Source of the DNA: Flavobacteriales bacterium
GTDB lineage: Bacteria; Bacteroidota; Bacteroidia; UBA10329
Assembly (NCBI GenBank): GCA_020635495.1
Contig: JACJZQ010000003.1
Span: forward strand, 186,001-250,000
DNA length: 64,000 bases
Reading direction: 5' to 3'
In this document: in pieces, positions 45,795-56,022 of the stretch
Layout of the letters: the number at the start of each line of letters is the position of its first letter
Position numbering within the stretch: the stretch's first letter is position 1
Made by a program: the position numbers and the translations under genes
The notes under the pieces: generated by a model
Told to the model about the DNA's origin: nothing
Seen by the model: the letters and a program-made list of their open reading frames with translations, nothing else
Databases searched by the model: none

Positions 45795-46339
45795 AAGTCT
45801 ACACCAAAACTGGCGATGATGGGACAACCGGACTCTTCGGTGGTGCCCGTGTTCCTAAGCACCACATTCGCATTGAGAGCTACGGAACAATTGACGAACT
45901 GAACTCCTACATCGGACTTGTGCGCCATCGCAAAATCGATCCGAAATCAGAAGCAATTCTTGGCGAAGTGCAGGACCGTTTGTTCACTATCGGCTCCATC
46001 TTGGCGTCAGACCCAAGCAAGTCCAATCTGGTGGTTCCAGACCTTCACGAAGCAGATATTGAACTCCTCGAAAAGGAGATTGACCGGATGAACGAAACGC
46101 TGCCAGAAATGCGCTCATTTGTACTTCCTGGCGGCAATGACACGGTCAGTTTCTGCCATATTGCCCGATGCGTTTGCCGCAGAGCAGAACGCTTGGTGGT
46201 GCTTCTCAACGAAAAAGAACCCATAGAACCGCTCGTAGGAAAATATTTGAACCGACTTTCCGATTATCTATTTGTGCTAAGTCGTCAAATAACAAAGGAT
46301 GACCACCTGAATGAGATTCCTTGGAAGCCGCGTAAATAA
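45791..46339 (+). CDS. Cob(I)alamin adenosyltransferase, PduO type
   Basis: The 182-residue protein transfers adenosyl from ATP to cob(I)alamin to make coenzyme B12. The N-terminal ATP motif KTGDDGTTGLFGG (5-17) and RIESYGTIDELNS are present, as is the C-terminal helix CRRAERLVV and LNRLSDYLFVLSR. It overlaps the ABC ATPase by 4 bp. Its presence implies a B12-dependent enzyme such as methylmalonyl-CoA mutase elsewhere. Confidence 0.94.
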   Translation: MKVYTKTGDDGTTGLFGGARVPKHHIRIESYGTIDELNSYIGLVRHRKIDPKSEAILGEVQDRLFTIGSILASDPSKSNLVVPDLHEADIELLEKEIDRMNETLPEMRSFVLPGGNDTVSFCHIARCVCRRAERLVVLLNEKEPIEPLVGKYLNRLSDYLFVLSRQITKDDHLNEIPWKPRK

Positions 46340-46378
46340 AGGGTTTCAGACAATCTTTCAAGGAATTTTCGAGGGGGC

Positions 46379-46408
46379 TTTCATGTCTTGTTATAATTTT
46401 TAGCTTTG
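46379..46408 (+). promoter_or_regulatory. Promoter of the DUF2795 gene
   Basis: TAGCTTTG (46401-46408) is a perfect -7 match. TTTC (46379-46382) lies 18 bp upstream as an approximate -33 element. The 37-bp leader follows. Confidence 0.5.
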
Positions 46409-46445
46409 CGCAAAATAGAGCAGGTAATTTCTAACACGAGTAACT

Positions 46446-46667
46446 ATGTATTGGACCCTAGAATTAGCATCACGTCTTGAAGACGCACCTTGGCCAGCCA
46501 CTAAGGACGAGCTGATCGATTTCGCTATGCGATCCGGAGCACCGATGGAGGTGGTTGAGAACCTGCAGGAAATTGAGGATGACGGTGAAGTGTTCGAAAG
46601 CATCGAAGACATTTGGCCAGATTATCCAACCAAGGACGACTTCTTCTTTAATGAAGACGAGTATTGA
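46446..46667 (+). CDS. Small acidic DUF2795 protein
   Basis: The 73-residue protein begins MYWTLELASRLEDAPWPATKDELIDFA and is strongly acidic, ending FFFNEDEY. It fits the DUF2795 family, which is small and helical and widespread in Bacteroidota, with unknown function. It has its own promoter and a strong terminator, so it is probably a well-expressed single-gene unit. secA lies downstream but beyond the terminator. Confidence 0.88.
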   Translation: MYWTLELASRLEDAPWPATKDELIDFAMRSGAPMEVVENLQEIEDDGEVFESIEDIWPDYPTKDDFFFNEDEY

Positions 46668-46682
46668 ATTAGAAAATCAACT

Positions 46683-46720
46683 TTTTCAAAGAGCGATTCC
46701 AGCAAAGGGGTCGCTCTTTT
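46683..46720 (+). terminator. Rho-independent terminator after the DUF2795 gene
   Basis: AAAGAGCGA pairs with TCGCTCTTT around a 14-base loop, followed by TTTTTG. It lies ~20 bp after the stop codon. Confidence 0.85.
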
Positions 46721-46864
46721 TGTTTCACCAGATACGTCAGTAATCAAACAGCAATGGAGGTAAAAAAGGCTTAATTTCGCCCGCCCGCATGACAGGTTGT
46801 CCGAATACCTCCAACGGAATGGTTGTTGACAACCCAAGTGCCATTCGAATAGAACACAATCATA

Positions 46865-49800
46865 ATGATCAATCTTATTAATAATCTGGCCAAGAAATTC
46901 TTCGGAACCAAGGCCGATAAAGACATTGAAGAGATTCAGCCGTATGTCGATCAGATCAACAAGATCTTCGCTGAACTTCAGAACATTTCAGATGACGCTC
47001 TCCGAGGCAAAACCGCAGAGTTGAAGCAGCGAATTGCCGACCACCTTTCGGAAGAGCGCAAGCAAATTGACGAACTATCTGCAAAGGCCGACAATCCAGA
47101 AACTGATGTGGAGGAAAAAGAGCGTCTTTACGACCAGATCGATCAGATAGAAAAAGACTCGATAGACAAGGTTGAAGAAGTCCTGTTGGAAATTCTTCCA
47201 GAAGCTTTTGCGGTGGTTAAGGAAACTGCCCGCAGACTGAAAGAGAACGGAAAGCTGGTGGTAACGGCCACCGAAATGGACCGTGACCTTGCCGCAACTA
47301 AAGGATATGTGAAAATTGAAGGTGGTTATGCCACTTACCCAAAAACATGGTTGGCTGGCGGAACTGAGGTTACGTGGGACATGGTGCATTACGATGTGCA
47401 GCTCATTGGTGGTGTTGCACTTCACAAAGGCCGCATTGCAGAGATGGCAACGGGTGAGGGTAAAACGCTGGTGGCAACCCTTCCTGTCTATCTGAATGCG
47501 CTGGCAGGCAGAGGTGTTCACTTGGTAACGGTGAACGATTACCTCGCCAAGCGTGACTCCGAATGGATGGGGCCACTGTACGAATTCCATGGATTGAAAG
47601 TGGATTGTATTGACAAGCACCAGCCGAACTCCAACGAAAGACGCGCTGCTTACAATGCAGATATCACATTCGGAACTAATAACGAATTCGGTTTCGATTA
47701 CCTGCGTGATAACATGGCCCGCGAAGCTGGCGATCTAGTGCAACGCAAGCACAACTACGCCATTGTGGATGAGGTTGACTCGGTTTTCATCGATGATGCG
47801 AGAACTCCGCTCATCATTTCTGGTCCGGTTCCGAAAGGAGACCAGCATGAGTTTGACGAATTGAAACCGAAGGTTGAGAAATTGCTCAACGTTCAGAAAA
47901 CGCTTTTCAACACCCAGTTGGCAGATGCCAAAAAGCTGATTTCAGCAGGCAACGATGGCTATAAAGAAGGCGAAGGTGGTATGGCACTTTTGCGCTGCTA
48001 CCGTGCACTACCAAAGAACAAGGCACTGATCAAGTATTTGAGCGAGCCTGGTGTGAAGCAGATTCTCCAAAAAACGGAGAACTACTACATGCAAGACCAG
48101 AACAAGGAAATGCATAAGGTAGATGCGGAGCTCTTCTTCGTGATAGATGAAAAGCACAACTCCATTGAACTGACGGAAAAAGGTCTCGACCTGATTACTA
48201 AGAACATGGAAGACGACCAGTTCTTCGTGTTAACGGATGTTGGTTCTGGCATTGCCGAGATTGAGAAGATGCAAGTTTCCGATCAGGAAAAAGCCAAGAA
48301 GAAAGATGAGTTGATGCGCGATTTCGCCATTAAGAGTGCGCGCGTTCACTCCATGAACCAGTTGTTCAAAGCCTACACCCTTTTTGAAAAAGATGTGGAG
48401 TACGTGGTGATGGACAATAAGGTGAAGATCGTTGATGAGCAGACCGGCCGTATCATGGACGGAAGACGCTATTCAGACGGGCTTCACCAAGCAATTGAAG
48501 CCAAGGAAAACCTGAAAGTGGAAGCGGCAACCCAGACCTGGGCAACGGTTACACTTCAGAACTACTTCCGTATGTACAGCAAGCTTTCGGGAATGACGGG
48601 TACGGCCGAGACCGAAGCGAAAGAACTTTGGGACATCTACAAGTTGGATGTGATGGTCATCCCGACCAACCGTCCAATTGCCCGCGAAGACAAGGATGAT
48701 CTTGTTTACAAAACAACCCGTGAGAAATACAATGCGGTGATTGATGAGATTGTCAACTTAACTGGCCAAGGCCGTCCAGTTCTTGTCGGTACAACGTCTG
48801 TTGAAATTTCGGAGCTCTTAAGCCGCATGCTTAAGATGAAGAAGATCGATCACAACGTTCTGAACGCGAAACTGCATGCCAAAGAAGCAGATGTTGTTGC
48901 CATGGCGGGTAGGCCAAGTGCGGTTACCATTGCCACCAACATGGCTGGTCGTGGTACCGACATCAAACTTACAGATGAGGTGAAAAAAGCCGGTGGTTTG
49001 GCCATTATCGGTACAGAGCGCCATGAGAGCAGACGTGTTGACCGCCAGTTACGTGGTCGTGCGGGTCGTCAGGGAGATCCTGGTTCTTCACAGTTCTATG
49101 TTTCGTTGGAAGACAACCTGATGCGTCTCTTCGGTTCGGACAGAATCGCGAAGCTGATGGACCGAATGGGTTATGAGGAAGGCGAAGTGATCCAGCACGG
49201 CATGGTTTCCAAGTCCATTGAGCGTGCGCAGAAGAAGGTTGAGGAGAACAACTACGGAATCCGTAAGCGATTGCTGGAGTATGATGACGTAATGAACGCA
49301 CAGCGTGAAGTGATCTACAAGCGTAGAAGACACGCATTGCAAGGAGAGCGTCTGTCGGTTGATGTCTTGAACATGATCCACGACACCGCTGCCATGCTGA
49401 TGGAAGAATTCCACGAAGTGAAAGACTACCAAGGCTTCAAATTGGAGATGTTCCGGGTTTTCTCTTCAGAAACGCCCTTTACTCAAGACGAATTCAACTC
49501 TACTAAAAGTCCTGAACTTACTGACAAGTTGGTTCATGCACTGGTTGAAGGATACAAGCGTAAGAAGCAGACCATTGCAGAGCGCGCTTTCCCAGTTATT
49601 GCCAACGTTTTTGAAACACAGGGAGAGAAGTTCACCAACATCGTTATTCCATTTACGGATGGCATCAAGAGCCTGAATGTGGTGGTGAACCTTGCAAAAA
49701 CATATGAGCTTAAAGGTTCCAACCTTCCGCTGGCGTTCGAGAAGAACATCATTTTGGCCATTATCGATGAGCAATGGAAGGAGCACTTGCGTGAGATGGA

Positions 49801-50194
49801 CGAACTGAAAACTTCAGTTCAGAATGCATCTTATGAGCAGAAAGATCCGCTCCTTATCTACAAGTTTGAGAGTTTCGACCTGTTCCAGAAAATGCTGGAC
49901 AGAATGAACCGCGAGGTTATCTCATTCTTATTCAAGGGAGACCTTCCGAATGCAGAGAACACGCGTGTCAGCGAAGCACAACAACGAAAGGAAAAAGTAA
50001 CTGCTTCAAGACCTGAATTGGCACAACGACAAGCTGCACCGGCACCAGCGCAGAATGGCGGTCAGCAACAACCTTTGCCTACGCAGCCTCAGAGCAAACC
50101 AGAACCTGTAACGGTTGGTGAGAAGATCGGTCGTAATGACCCTTGCCCGTGCGGAAGCGGCAAGAAGTACAAACAATGCCACGGTAAGAGATAA
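46865..50194 (+). CDS. secA: Preprotein translocase ATPase SecA
   Basis: The 1109-residue motor pushes preproteins through SecYEG. It has Walker A ATGEGKT (195-201), DEVD (302-305), helicase motifs TNMAGRGTDIKL and RQLRGRAGRQGDPG, and a C-terminal SEC-C zinc motif with C1094, C1096, C1105 and H1106. It is ~200 residues longer than the E. coli protein, mostly from an insertion within the first nucleotide-binding region (~320-460) and a Gln/Pro-rich tail, as is usual in Bacteroidota. A TAATTTCG box lies at 46772-46779. The stop overlaps the next ATG (TAATG). Confidence 0.98.
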   Translation: MINLINNLAKKFFGTKADKDIEEIQPYVDQINKIFAELQNISDDALRGKTAELKQRIADHLSEERKQIDELSAKADNPETDVEEKERLYDQIDQIEKDSIDKVEEVLLEILPEAFAVVKETARRLKENGKLVVTATEMDRDLAATKGYVKIEGGYATYPKTWLAGGTEVTWDMVHYDVQLIGGVALHKGRIAEMATGEGKTLVATLPVYLNALAGRGVHLVTVNDYLAKRDSEWMGPLYEFHGLKVDCIDKHQPNSNERRAAYNADITFGTNNEFGFDYLRDNMAREAGDLVQRKHNYAIVDEVDSVFIDDARTPLIISGPVPKGDQHEFDELKPKVEKLLNVQKTLFNTQLADAKKLISAGNDGYKEGEGGMALLRCYRALPKNKALIKYLSEPGVKQILQKTENYYMQDQNKEMHKVDAELFFVIDEKHNSIELTEKGLDLITKNMEDDQFFVLTDVGSGIAEIEKMQVSDQEKAKKKDELMRDFAIKSARVHSMNQLFKAYTLFEKDVEYVVMDNKVKIVDEQTGRIMDGRRYSDGLHQAIEAKENLKVEAATQTWATVTLQNYFRMYSKLSGMTGTAETEAKELWDIYKLDVMVIPTNRPIAREDKDDLVYKTTREKYNAVIDEIVNLTGQGRPVLVGTTSVEISELLSRMLKMKKIDHNVLNAKLHAKEADVVAMAGRPSAVTIATNMAGRGTDIKLTDEVKKAGGLAIIGTERHESRRVDRQLRGRAGRQGDPGSSQFYVSLEDNLMRLFGSDRIAKLMDRMGYEEGEVIQHGMVSKSIERAQKKVEENNYGIRKRLLEYDDVMNAQREVIYKRRRHALQGERLSVDVLNMIHDTAAMLMEEFHEVKDYQGFKLEMFRVFSSETPFTQDEFNSTKSPELTDKLVHALVEGYKRKKQTIAERAFPVIANVFETQGEKFTNIVIPFTDGIKSLNVVVNLAKTYELKGSNLPLAFEKNIILAIIDEQWKEHLREMDELKTSVQNASYEQKDPLLIYKFESFDLFQKMLDRMNREVISFLFKGDLPNAENTRVSEAQQRKEKVTASRPELAQRQAAPAPAQNGGQQQPLPTQPQSKPEPVTVGEKIGRNDPCPCGSGKKYKQCHGKR

Positions 50195-50694
50195 TGGAAT
50201 ACACCTCAGGCAAGGTCTTAGCCCAAACCATGGATGAAACGCGAAACCTTACGCGTTTCTATTCGGGCAAACTGAAGGGCGAAGACATGGATCGTGTGTT
50301 CGAAATCAACGGTTTTGCAACCAACAGTCCGTATTGGATTCTGGCACACCTATGCTGGGCAGAGAATATGCTGTTGCTGCAATGCATGGGACACAAAGGT
50401 TTGGATATTCCTTGGTTGAAAGACTTCAAAATTGGTTCTGCCAAAGGCGAAAAACCAGGCAACGCCCCAGAACTTGCAGAGGTGCTTTCTGCTATGAAAG
50501 ACATCCATGCGGCAGCTCTGGAACAACTTTCTTCCATGACAGATGAGGAGTTGGATAAGGACAACACGTTGGGCATTTCCTTTGGCGAAAACCGTAGCAA
50601 AAGGTTCATCGCCATGCATGCCATTCGTCATGAGGGAACGCACCTTGGACAACTCTCGCTCATTGCCAAGATGTATGGCAAGCAGACGGTTTAA
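50194..50694 (+). CDS. DinB-like four-helix protein
   Basis: The 166-residue protein fits the DinB/YfiT-like metal-binding superfamily. Three candidate metal histidines are H52 (ILAHLCWAEN), and two in HAIRHEGTHLGQL near residues 147-155. Members include thiol transferases and uncharacterised proteins; the substrate is unknown. It is translationally coupled to secA through a one-base overlap. Confidence 0.85.
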   Translation: MEYTSGKVLAQTMDETRNLTRFYSGKLKGEDMDRVFEINGFATNSPYWILAHLCWAENMLLLQCMGHKGLDIPWLKDFKIGSAKGEKPGNAPELAEVLSAMKDIHAAALEQLSSMTDEELDKDNTLGISFGENRSKRFIAMHAIRHEGTHLGQLSLIAKMYGKQTV

Positions 50695-50726
50695 AATCGT
50701 ACTGAATTTTCAGTTCAAATCGATGG

Positions 50727-50757
50727 TTTCAATTTAGAAGCACAAAGCGTATATTCG
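50727..50757 (+). promoter_or_regulatory. Candidate promoter of ppiD
   Basis: TTTC (50727-50730) and TATATTCG (50750-50757) lie 19 bp apart, each one base from the Bacteroidota consensus. The ATG is 28 bp downstream. Confidence 0.5.
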
Positions 50758-50785
50758 CGACCCTAATTTTTAAGCGTAATTACAC

Positions 50786-52867
50786 ATGGTAATTGGTAAA
50801 ATTCGAGAAAAGTCAACACTGTTGATGGTGATGATCGGTGGAGCTATGCTCCTGTTCGTGCTTGACCCAACAATGTTGGACAGCCTTTTCCAAGGAAATC
50901 CGACCGAGGTTGGAAACATTGCCGGAGAGACTGTGGATGGACGGAAATTCCAAGAGCGAGTGGATGAAACCATCGCCAACTACAAGACACAGACAGGTCA
51001 ATCCACAATTGACAATGCCACTACAGACCAGCTGAGAGACCAGACCTGGAACCAGATGGTGAGAGACATTGTGCTTGGACAGGAATTGGATGCAGCAGGC
51101 GTTCGCGTCAGCAACGAGGAGTTGTACGACATGGTTCAGGGTGCCAATCCGCATCCGCAAGTTGTGCAAGCCTTTACCAACCCGGAAACGGGTCAGTTTG
51201 ATAGAGCTCAAGTGGTAAACTTCTTGAAGAGAATGGAGACCGATGAGGACATCAAAAAACGCTGGATAGCTTTTGAAGGGGATATTGCCAAAATGCGCAG
51301 GTCTGAGAAGTACAACAACCTCCTTAAAAAAGGTCTGTACGTAACTAAGGTGGAGGCCGAGAACGATTTCTACGCCAAGAATCAGAACGCCACCATCAAG
51401 TACGTTCTAAAGCGTTACAACAGCATTCCAGACACCACGGTTGAGGTTTCTGAAGCGGATATCAAAAAGTATTACAACGACAACATTTCAAAGTACGAGC
51501 AAGATGCTTCGCGAGATGTTGAGTTCGTGGCGTTCAAGGTAAATCCATCTCAGGAAGACTTCGAAAAAGTGAAAGTTTGGGCAGACCGTTTGAAGCCTGA
51601 ATTCGAATCTACTGAGAACGATACACTTCTTGTAAACCGCGAATCCGACATGCGTTTCAACGCCCGTTGGTTGCCAAAAGGAGATTTGGGTGGTCTGGTT
51701 GATTCGTTGATGTTCAGCGCTGAAAAAGGATTTGTTTACGGCCCTTATTTGGAAGGACAGACATATCGTTTGGCTAAGCTGATCGGAGTTAAAATGTCTC
51801 CAGATTCTGTTAACGCCCGTCATATTCTTATTCGTCCAGAGACTTACGGAAGCTACGATAAAGCAAAAGCTGTTGCAGACAGCCTGAAAGGTCTGATAGA
51901 GAACGGTGGCGATTTTGCCGCATTGGCTCAGACAAACTCAGAAGACCCAGGTTCTGGTGCCAAAGGTGGAGACCTTGGCTGGTTCCAAGAAGGACAGATG
52001 GTTCCAACATTCAACGATGCTTGTTTTGATGGTGATGAAGGCGATCTTGTTTTGGTTGAATCTCAGTTCGGATTTCACATTATCGAAGTATTGGAGCAGA
52101 AAGGAAGCACAGAGAAGCGTGCCATCGCGTTCATCGACCGTGCGGTTGACCCAAGTACCAAAACCTTCCAGATCAAGTACGGTGAGGCAGATGAATTTGC
52201 AAGAAGCATCACCTCGGTCACCTCTTTCGACCAGGAAGTGGCCAACAGAGGGTTAAACAAGCGAATTGCCAGCAACCTGAAGGAAAACGACAGGACAATT
52301 GCTGGATTGGAGAATCCACGTCAGTTGATCCGTTGGGCGTTTGAAGCCGAGAAAGGAGATGTGAGCGAGGTTTTCGAACTGGGCAACACATTCGTTGTAG
52401 GTGTGCTTACAGCCGTTAGAGAAGAAGGTACTACGGCTATGGACGAGATTCGAGAGGAACTTGAGGCTGGTGCCATTCAGGAGAAGAAAGCTGCCAAATT
52501 CATGGAAGAATTTGAGGCTGCAAAAGCAGGTGATCTACAGTCCATTGCTAATAACATGAACCTCCCAGTTGAGGTGAAAGAGCAAGTTTCTTTCAGTTCT
52601 ACTGCTATTTCAGGTTTGGGTCGTGAGCCAAAGCTTATCGGAACCGTATTCGGAATGGAAGTTGGCGACATCTCTAAGCCAATAAAAGGTGAACAAGGTG
52701 TGTATGTTGTGTCTCTCGAGTCTAAGACCGAAACACCAGCAGGAATTGACTTCGCTAACAGCGGAAGAATCTTGAACAGCTCACTTTCTTCAAGAGTAGA
52801 TTACGAAGTTTTTGAAGCATTGAAAGAGAAAGCGGACATCACAGATAACCGCACCAAATTCTTCTAA
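50786..52867 (+). CDS. ppiD: Periplasmic peptidyl-prolyl isomerase, PpiD/SurA type
   Basis: The 693-residue protein has one N-terminal membrane anchor (~11-27), a SurA-N-like chaperone region (~40-200), a rotamase PpiC domain (~342-438; NARHILIRPE, GGDLGWFQEGQMVP, SQFGFHIIEVLE) and a long C-terminal region with a second degenerate isomerase-like part. It helps newly exported proteins fold as they leave SecYEG. A terminator follows. Confidence 0.94.
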   Translation: MVIGKIREKSTLLMVMIGGAMLLFVLDPTMLDSLFQGNPTEVGNIAGETVDGRKFQERVDETIANYKTQTGQSTIDNATTDQLRDQTWNQMVRDIVLGQELDAAGVRVSNEELYDMVQGANPHPQVVQAFTNPETGQFDRAQVVNFLKRMETDEDIKKRWIAFEGDIAKMRRSEKYNNLLKKGLYVTKVEAENDFYAKNQNATIKYVLKRYNSIPDTTVEVSEADIKKYYNDNISKYEQDASRDVEFVAFKVNPSQEDFEKVKVWADRLKPEFESTENDTLLVNRESDMRFNARWLPKGDLGGLVDSLMFSAEKGFVYGPYLEGQTYRLAKLIGVKMSPDSVNARHILIRPETYGSYDKAKAVADSLKGLIENGGDFAALAQTNSEDPGSGAKGGDLGWFQEGQMVPTFNDACFDGDEGDLVLVESQFGFHIIEVLEQKGSTEKRAIAFIDRAVDPSTKTFQIKYGEADEFARSITSVTSFDQEVANRGLNKRIASNLKENDRTIAGLENPRQLIRWAFEAEKGDVSEVFELGNTFVVGVLTAVREEGTTAMDEIREELEAGAIQEKKAAKFMEEFEAAKAGDLQSIANNMNLPVEVKEQVSFSSTAISGLGREPKLIGTVFGMEVGDISKPIKGEQGVYVVSLESKTETPAGIDFANSGRILNSSLSSRVDYEVFEALKEKADITDNRTKFF

Positions 52868-52887
52868 GAAATTCTCTTAATGAATTG

Positions 52888-52919
52888 AAAGCCCTGCCAG
52901 CATTCTGGTGGGGCTTTTT
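52888..52919 (+). terminator. Rho-independent terminator after ppiD
   Basis: AAAGCCC pairs with GGGCTTT, with CCAG/CTGG inside, followed by a T run. It lies 20 bp after the ppiD stop, between the converging ppiD and rodA genes. Confidence 0.85.
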
Positions 52920-52921
52920 GT

Positions 52922-54187
52922 TTACCTCAACTGCTGCAAACGGTAGCCGTCCAGTTTGATGAAGATGAACAGCAGAATTGTGAATCCAAGTAACGATGAC
53001 CCTCCGTAACTGAAGAACGGCAACGGAATTCCGATGACGGGCATCAGGCCGATTGTCATTCCAATATTGATAATGAAATGGAACAGGAAGATGCTCGCCA
53101 CGCAGTATCCGTAAATGCGTGTAAATGATGAACGCTGTCGTTCTGAGATGTAGAGAATACGCAGAATCAGTGCAGTGAAAAGTGCAATCACTACAAATGT
53201 TCCGAGAAAGCCCCACTCCTCTCCTACTGTGCAGAAAATAAAGTCGGTGGTCTGTTCTGGAACGAAGTCATATTTGGTCTGCGTTCCTTTCAGAAAGCCT
53301 TTGCCAGTAAACCCACCAGAACCGATGGCAATCTTACTTTGATTCACGTTGTAACCTGCGCCTTTCGGGTCGTCTTCTTTCCCAAGAAGTACATTTATCC
53401 GAACCTGCTGATGTGGTTCTAGAACGTTATTGAAAAGGTAATCGACACTATAAACAAAGCCCATCAGAACCACTATAATTCCACCGATGCCCAATCCGAG
53501 TTTCCACGTTTTCTTGCGTTGAAATAGGAATGCCACCAAACCAATACTTCCAAGAATGATCAACATGGTAAGTGGTGTAAAAAGCAGCGAGAAAATGAAC
53601 AGCACCGCAAATGCCAACCCCAGCAGCAAGATGTTTCCAGACAAACCTTCGCGATACAACACCAAAGCAAAAGCACCGAAGACCAGCATGGAACCGGTGT
53701 CATTCTGAAGTAGAATCAAAGCTGCCGGAATTCCGAGAATTATTCCTGCAATGACCTTGGTCTGCAGGTCTTTCATCCTTGTGTTGATGTCGCTTAAAAA
53801 GGCGGCCAAAGCCAACGCTGTAGCACTCTTGGCAAACTCAGCAGGTTGGAGTTTCAGGGGACCGATGTCTATCCACGAACGTGCTCCAGCAACTTCTTTT
53901 GCCGTGATCAGCACAACAATCAGCAAGAGCATATTAGCTATGTAAATCGGGACGGAGAACGTGGAATAGAACTTTCCGTCAATCAACAGAATGACCAGCG
54001 CTACAAAGACCGAAAAGCCAATGAAAATCATTTGCTTTCCGTACCGCTGGGTGGTATCAAAAATGCTCTGATGCTCTTCATTGAAAACCGCTGCGTAAAT
54101 ATTCAGCCAACCCATGAACACGAGCAAAAGAAACAGGATCACCATCACCCAGTCGATACCATCGAATATGCTGCGTTGCTCCCTCAT
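52922..54187 (-). CDS. rodA: Peptidoglycan glycosyltransferase RodA
   Basis: The 421-residue SEDS-family membrane protein polymerises glycan strands for cell elongation. It has about 10 membrane segments and the motifs GARSWIDIGPLKLQPAEFAK, LQNDTGS, GFTGKGFLKGTQTKYDFVPEQTTDFIF and the C-terminal IGIPLPFFSYGGSS. It overlaps the PBP2 gene by 4 bp and ends the operon. Confidence 0.97.
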   Translation of the reverse strand: MREQRSIFDGIDWVMVILFLLLVFMGWLNIYAAVFNEEHQSIFDTTQRYGKQMIFIGFSVFVALVILLIDGKFYSTFSVPIYIANMLLLIVVLITAKEVAGARSWIDIGPLKLQPAEFAKSATALALAAFLSDINTRMKDLQTKVIAGIILGIPAALILLQNDTGSMLVFGAFALVLYREGLSGNILLLGLAFAVLFIFSLLFTPLTMLIILGSIGLVAFLFQRKKTWKLGLGIGGIIVVLMGFVYSVDYLFNNVLEPHQQVRINVLLGKEDDPKGAGYNVNQSKIAIGSGGFTGKGFLKGTQTKYDFVPEQTTDFIFCTVGEEWGFLGTFVVIALFTALILRILYISERQRSSFTRIYGYCVASIFLFHFIINIGMTIGLMPVIGIPLPFFSYGGSSLLGFTILLFIFIKLDGYRLQQLR

Positions 54188-56022
54188 TCCTGAACGACTT
54201 TCAATTTTGGATCGATAAGATCAGCATCTAAAACCGGCTGCTCCAGGTTTGGTCGCGAAATAGTGTCCAGCAAGTATTTCTCAACCATCAAGCTTGCAAT
54301 TGGCGCTCCGTATTGACTACCGCCACCTGCGTTTTCCACAAATACGGCCAATGCAATTTTCGGGTCATCTTTAGGAGCGAAACACACAAAGATGGAGTGA
54401 TCCTCTCCGTGTGGATTTTGAGCTGTACCTGTTTTTCCGCACATCACAATACTATCATGTCGCGAGCGATAACCGGTTCCGCCTTGCTGAAACACCATGG
54501 CCATTCCATCGATCACAGGGTCAAAATACTTTTTATCGATGGTCGTGTTCTGCCGCTCGGTGAAGCGATTTGAAATCGGTTCACCATCAATGGCTTTGAC
54601 CAAATGCGGTGGATAATAATATCCGCGATTGGCAATTGCAGCCGTCATGTTCGCCAATTGAATAGGCGTTGTTCCCAACTCGCCCTGGCCGATTGCCAAC
54701 GAAATAATGGTCAGCGATTTCCAGCGGTTCTTACCATAGTATTTATCGTAGAATTCGTTCGAAGGAACGATTCCAGAATACTCAATCGGCAAATCCGTAA
54801 AGAATTTGTGGCCCAATCCAAAACTCATTACATGCTTACGCCAGATTCGGAATCCTTCCCACGGTTTCCCTGTATGGTCTATGATGTTTCGGAATACATT
54901 TCCGTAATAAGCGTTGCATGAATGCTGAATGGATTCTCTCAGATTGAGTGGAGAACGGTGGTCGTGACATCCCATTCGGAAATTACCCGAAATATATCCT
55001 CGCGGACACCTGTAAGTTGTGTTTTCATTGACTACCCCAACCTGCTGTCCGATAAGCGCATTGATCAATTTGAACGTAGATCCTGGAGGGTTCTGCTCAC
55101 TTTGTAATGCTCGATTGAAAAGTGGTTTCAGCGTATCCTTTTGCAGCATGACATAGTTCTCGGAACGAACTCGGCCAACCAACAGATTCGGGTCAAAGGT
55201 TGGTGCGCTGATCAATGCCAGAATCTCGCCTGTTGATGGTTCAATGGCCACAATTGCCCCCGTTTTATTCTGCATGAGTTTTTCGCCATACGCCTGCAAC
55301 TCTGCATCAATACTGCAAGTGATGGTTTTGCCGGCAACCGCAACCGTGTCATATTTACCATCCTTGTAACTGCCTTTGGTCCGGTTGAACACGTCAACCA
55401 TTATCACTTTCACACCTTTTTTACCGCGTAATTCCTCTTCATACGATTTCTCCAAACCGCTGATCCCAACGTAATCGCCACGCTTATAATATGGGTCTTC
55501 TTCGAGCTTACTCTGGCTGGCTTCGCCTACATACCCAAGCAAGTGCGCAGCGATAGGTTTCGGGTATTTTCTCAGCGTACGCTTCTGCACGAAAAAGCCT
55601 TTCAAACGATAGAGTTTCTCTTGAAGCATCGCATAGGTTTCGGCAGAAATCTGCTTCTCAAAAACACTCGGTTTTCGCCACGAATAGGCTTTTGCTTTCA
55701 CCATTCTGCGCGTGAACTGATCACGCTCAATTCCAAGGATCTCGCAGATGGTGGCGGTGTCAACATCAGTTGCTTGACGAGGAATAACCATGAGGTCGTA
55801 TGCCGCCTCGTTGTATACGAGCAGCTCGCCATTTCGATCATACATCAAGCCCCGCGCAGGATACTCAGTCTCGTAACGTAGCACGTTATTCTCTGCCGAA
55901 AGGCGATACGATTCATCAATGACCTGAATGTAAAAAAGCCGACCAAGAAACGTGATGGCCACGAGCACCACGATGCCCATCACCACATACATGCGGTCGG
56001 TATGTTTCGACTCGAACGCCAT
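54184..56022 (-). CDS. mrdA: Penicillin-binding protein 2
   Basis: The 612-residue transpeptidase cross-links peptidoglycan with RodA. One N-terminal membrane anchor (~11-32), a pedestal domain (~50-220) and a transpeptidase domain with S315-T-F-K318, S368-C-N370 and K530-T-G532 are present. The length is normal. It overlaps mreD by one base and rodA by four. Confidence 0.97.
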   Translation of the reverse strand: MAFESKHTDRMYVVMGIVVLVAITFLGRLFYIQVIDESYRLSAENNVLRYETEYPARGLMYDRNGELLVYNEAAYDLMVIPRQATDVDTATICEILGIERDQFTRRMVKAKAYSWRKPSVFEKQISAETYAMLQEKLYRLKGFFVQKRTLRKYPKPIAAHLLGYVGEASQSKLEEDPYYKRGDYVGISGLEKSYEEELRGKKGVKVIMVDVFNRTKGSYKDGKYDTVAVAGKTITCSIDAELQAYGEKLMQNKTGAIVAIEPSTGEILALISAPTFDPNLLVGRVRSENYVMLQKDTLKPLFNRALQSEQNPPGSTFKLINALIGQQVGVVNENTTYRCPRGYISGNFRMGCHDHRSPLNLRESIQHSCNAYYGNVFRNIIDHTGKPWEGFRIWRKHVMSFGLGHKFFTDLPIEYSGIVPSNEFYDKYYGKNRWKSLTIISLAIGQGELGTTPIQLANMTAAIANRGYYYPPHLVKAIDGEPISNRFTERQNTTIDKKYFDPVIDGMAMVFQQGGTGYRSRHDSIVMCGKTGTAQNPHGEDHSIFVCFAPKDDPKIALAVFVENAGGGSQYGAPIASLMVEKYLLDTISRPNLEQPVLDADLIDPKLKVVQE

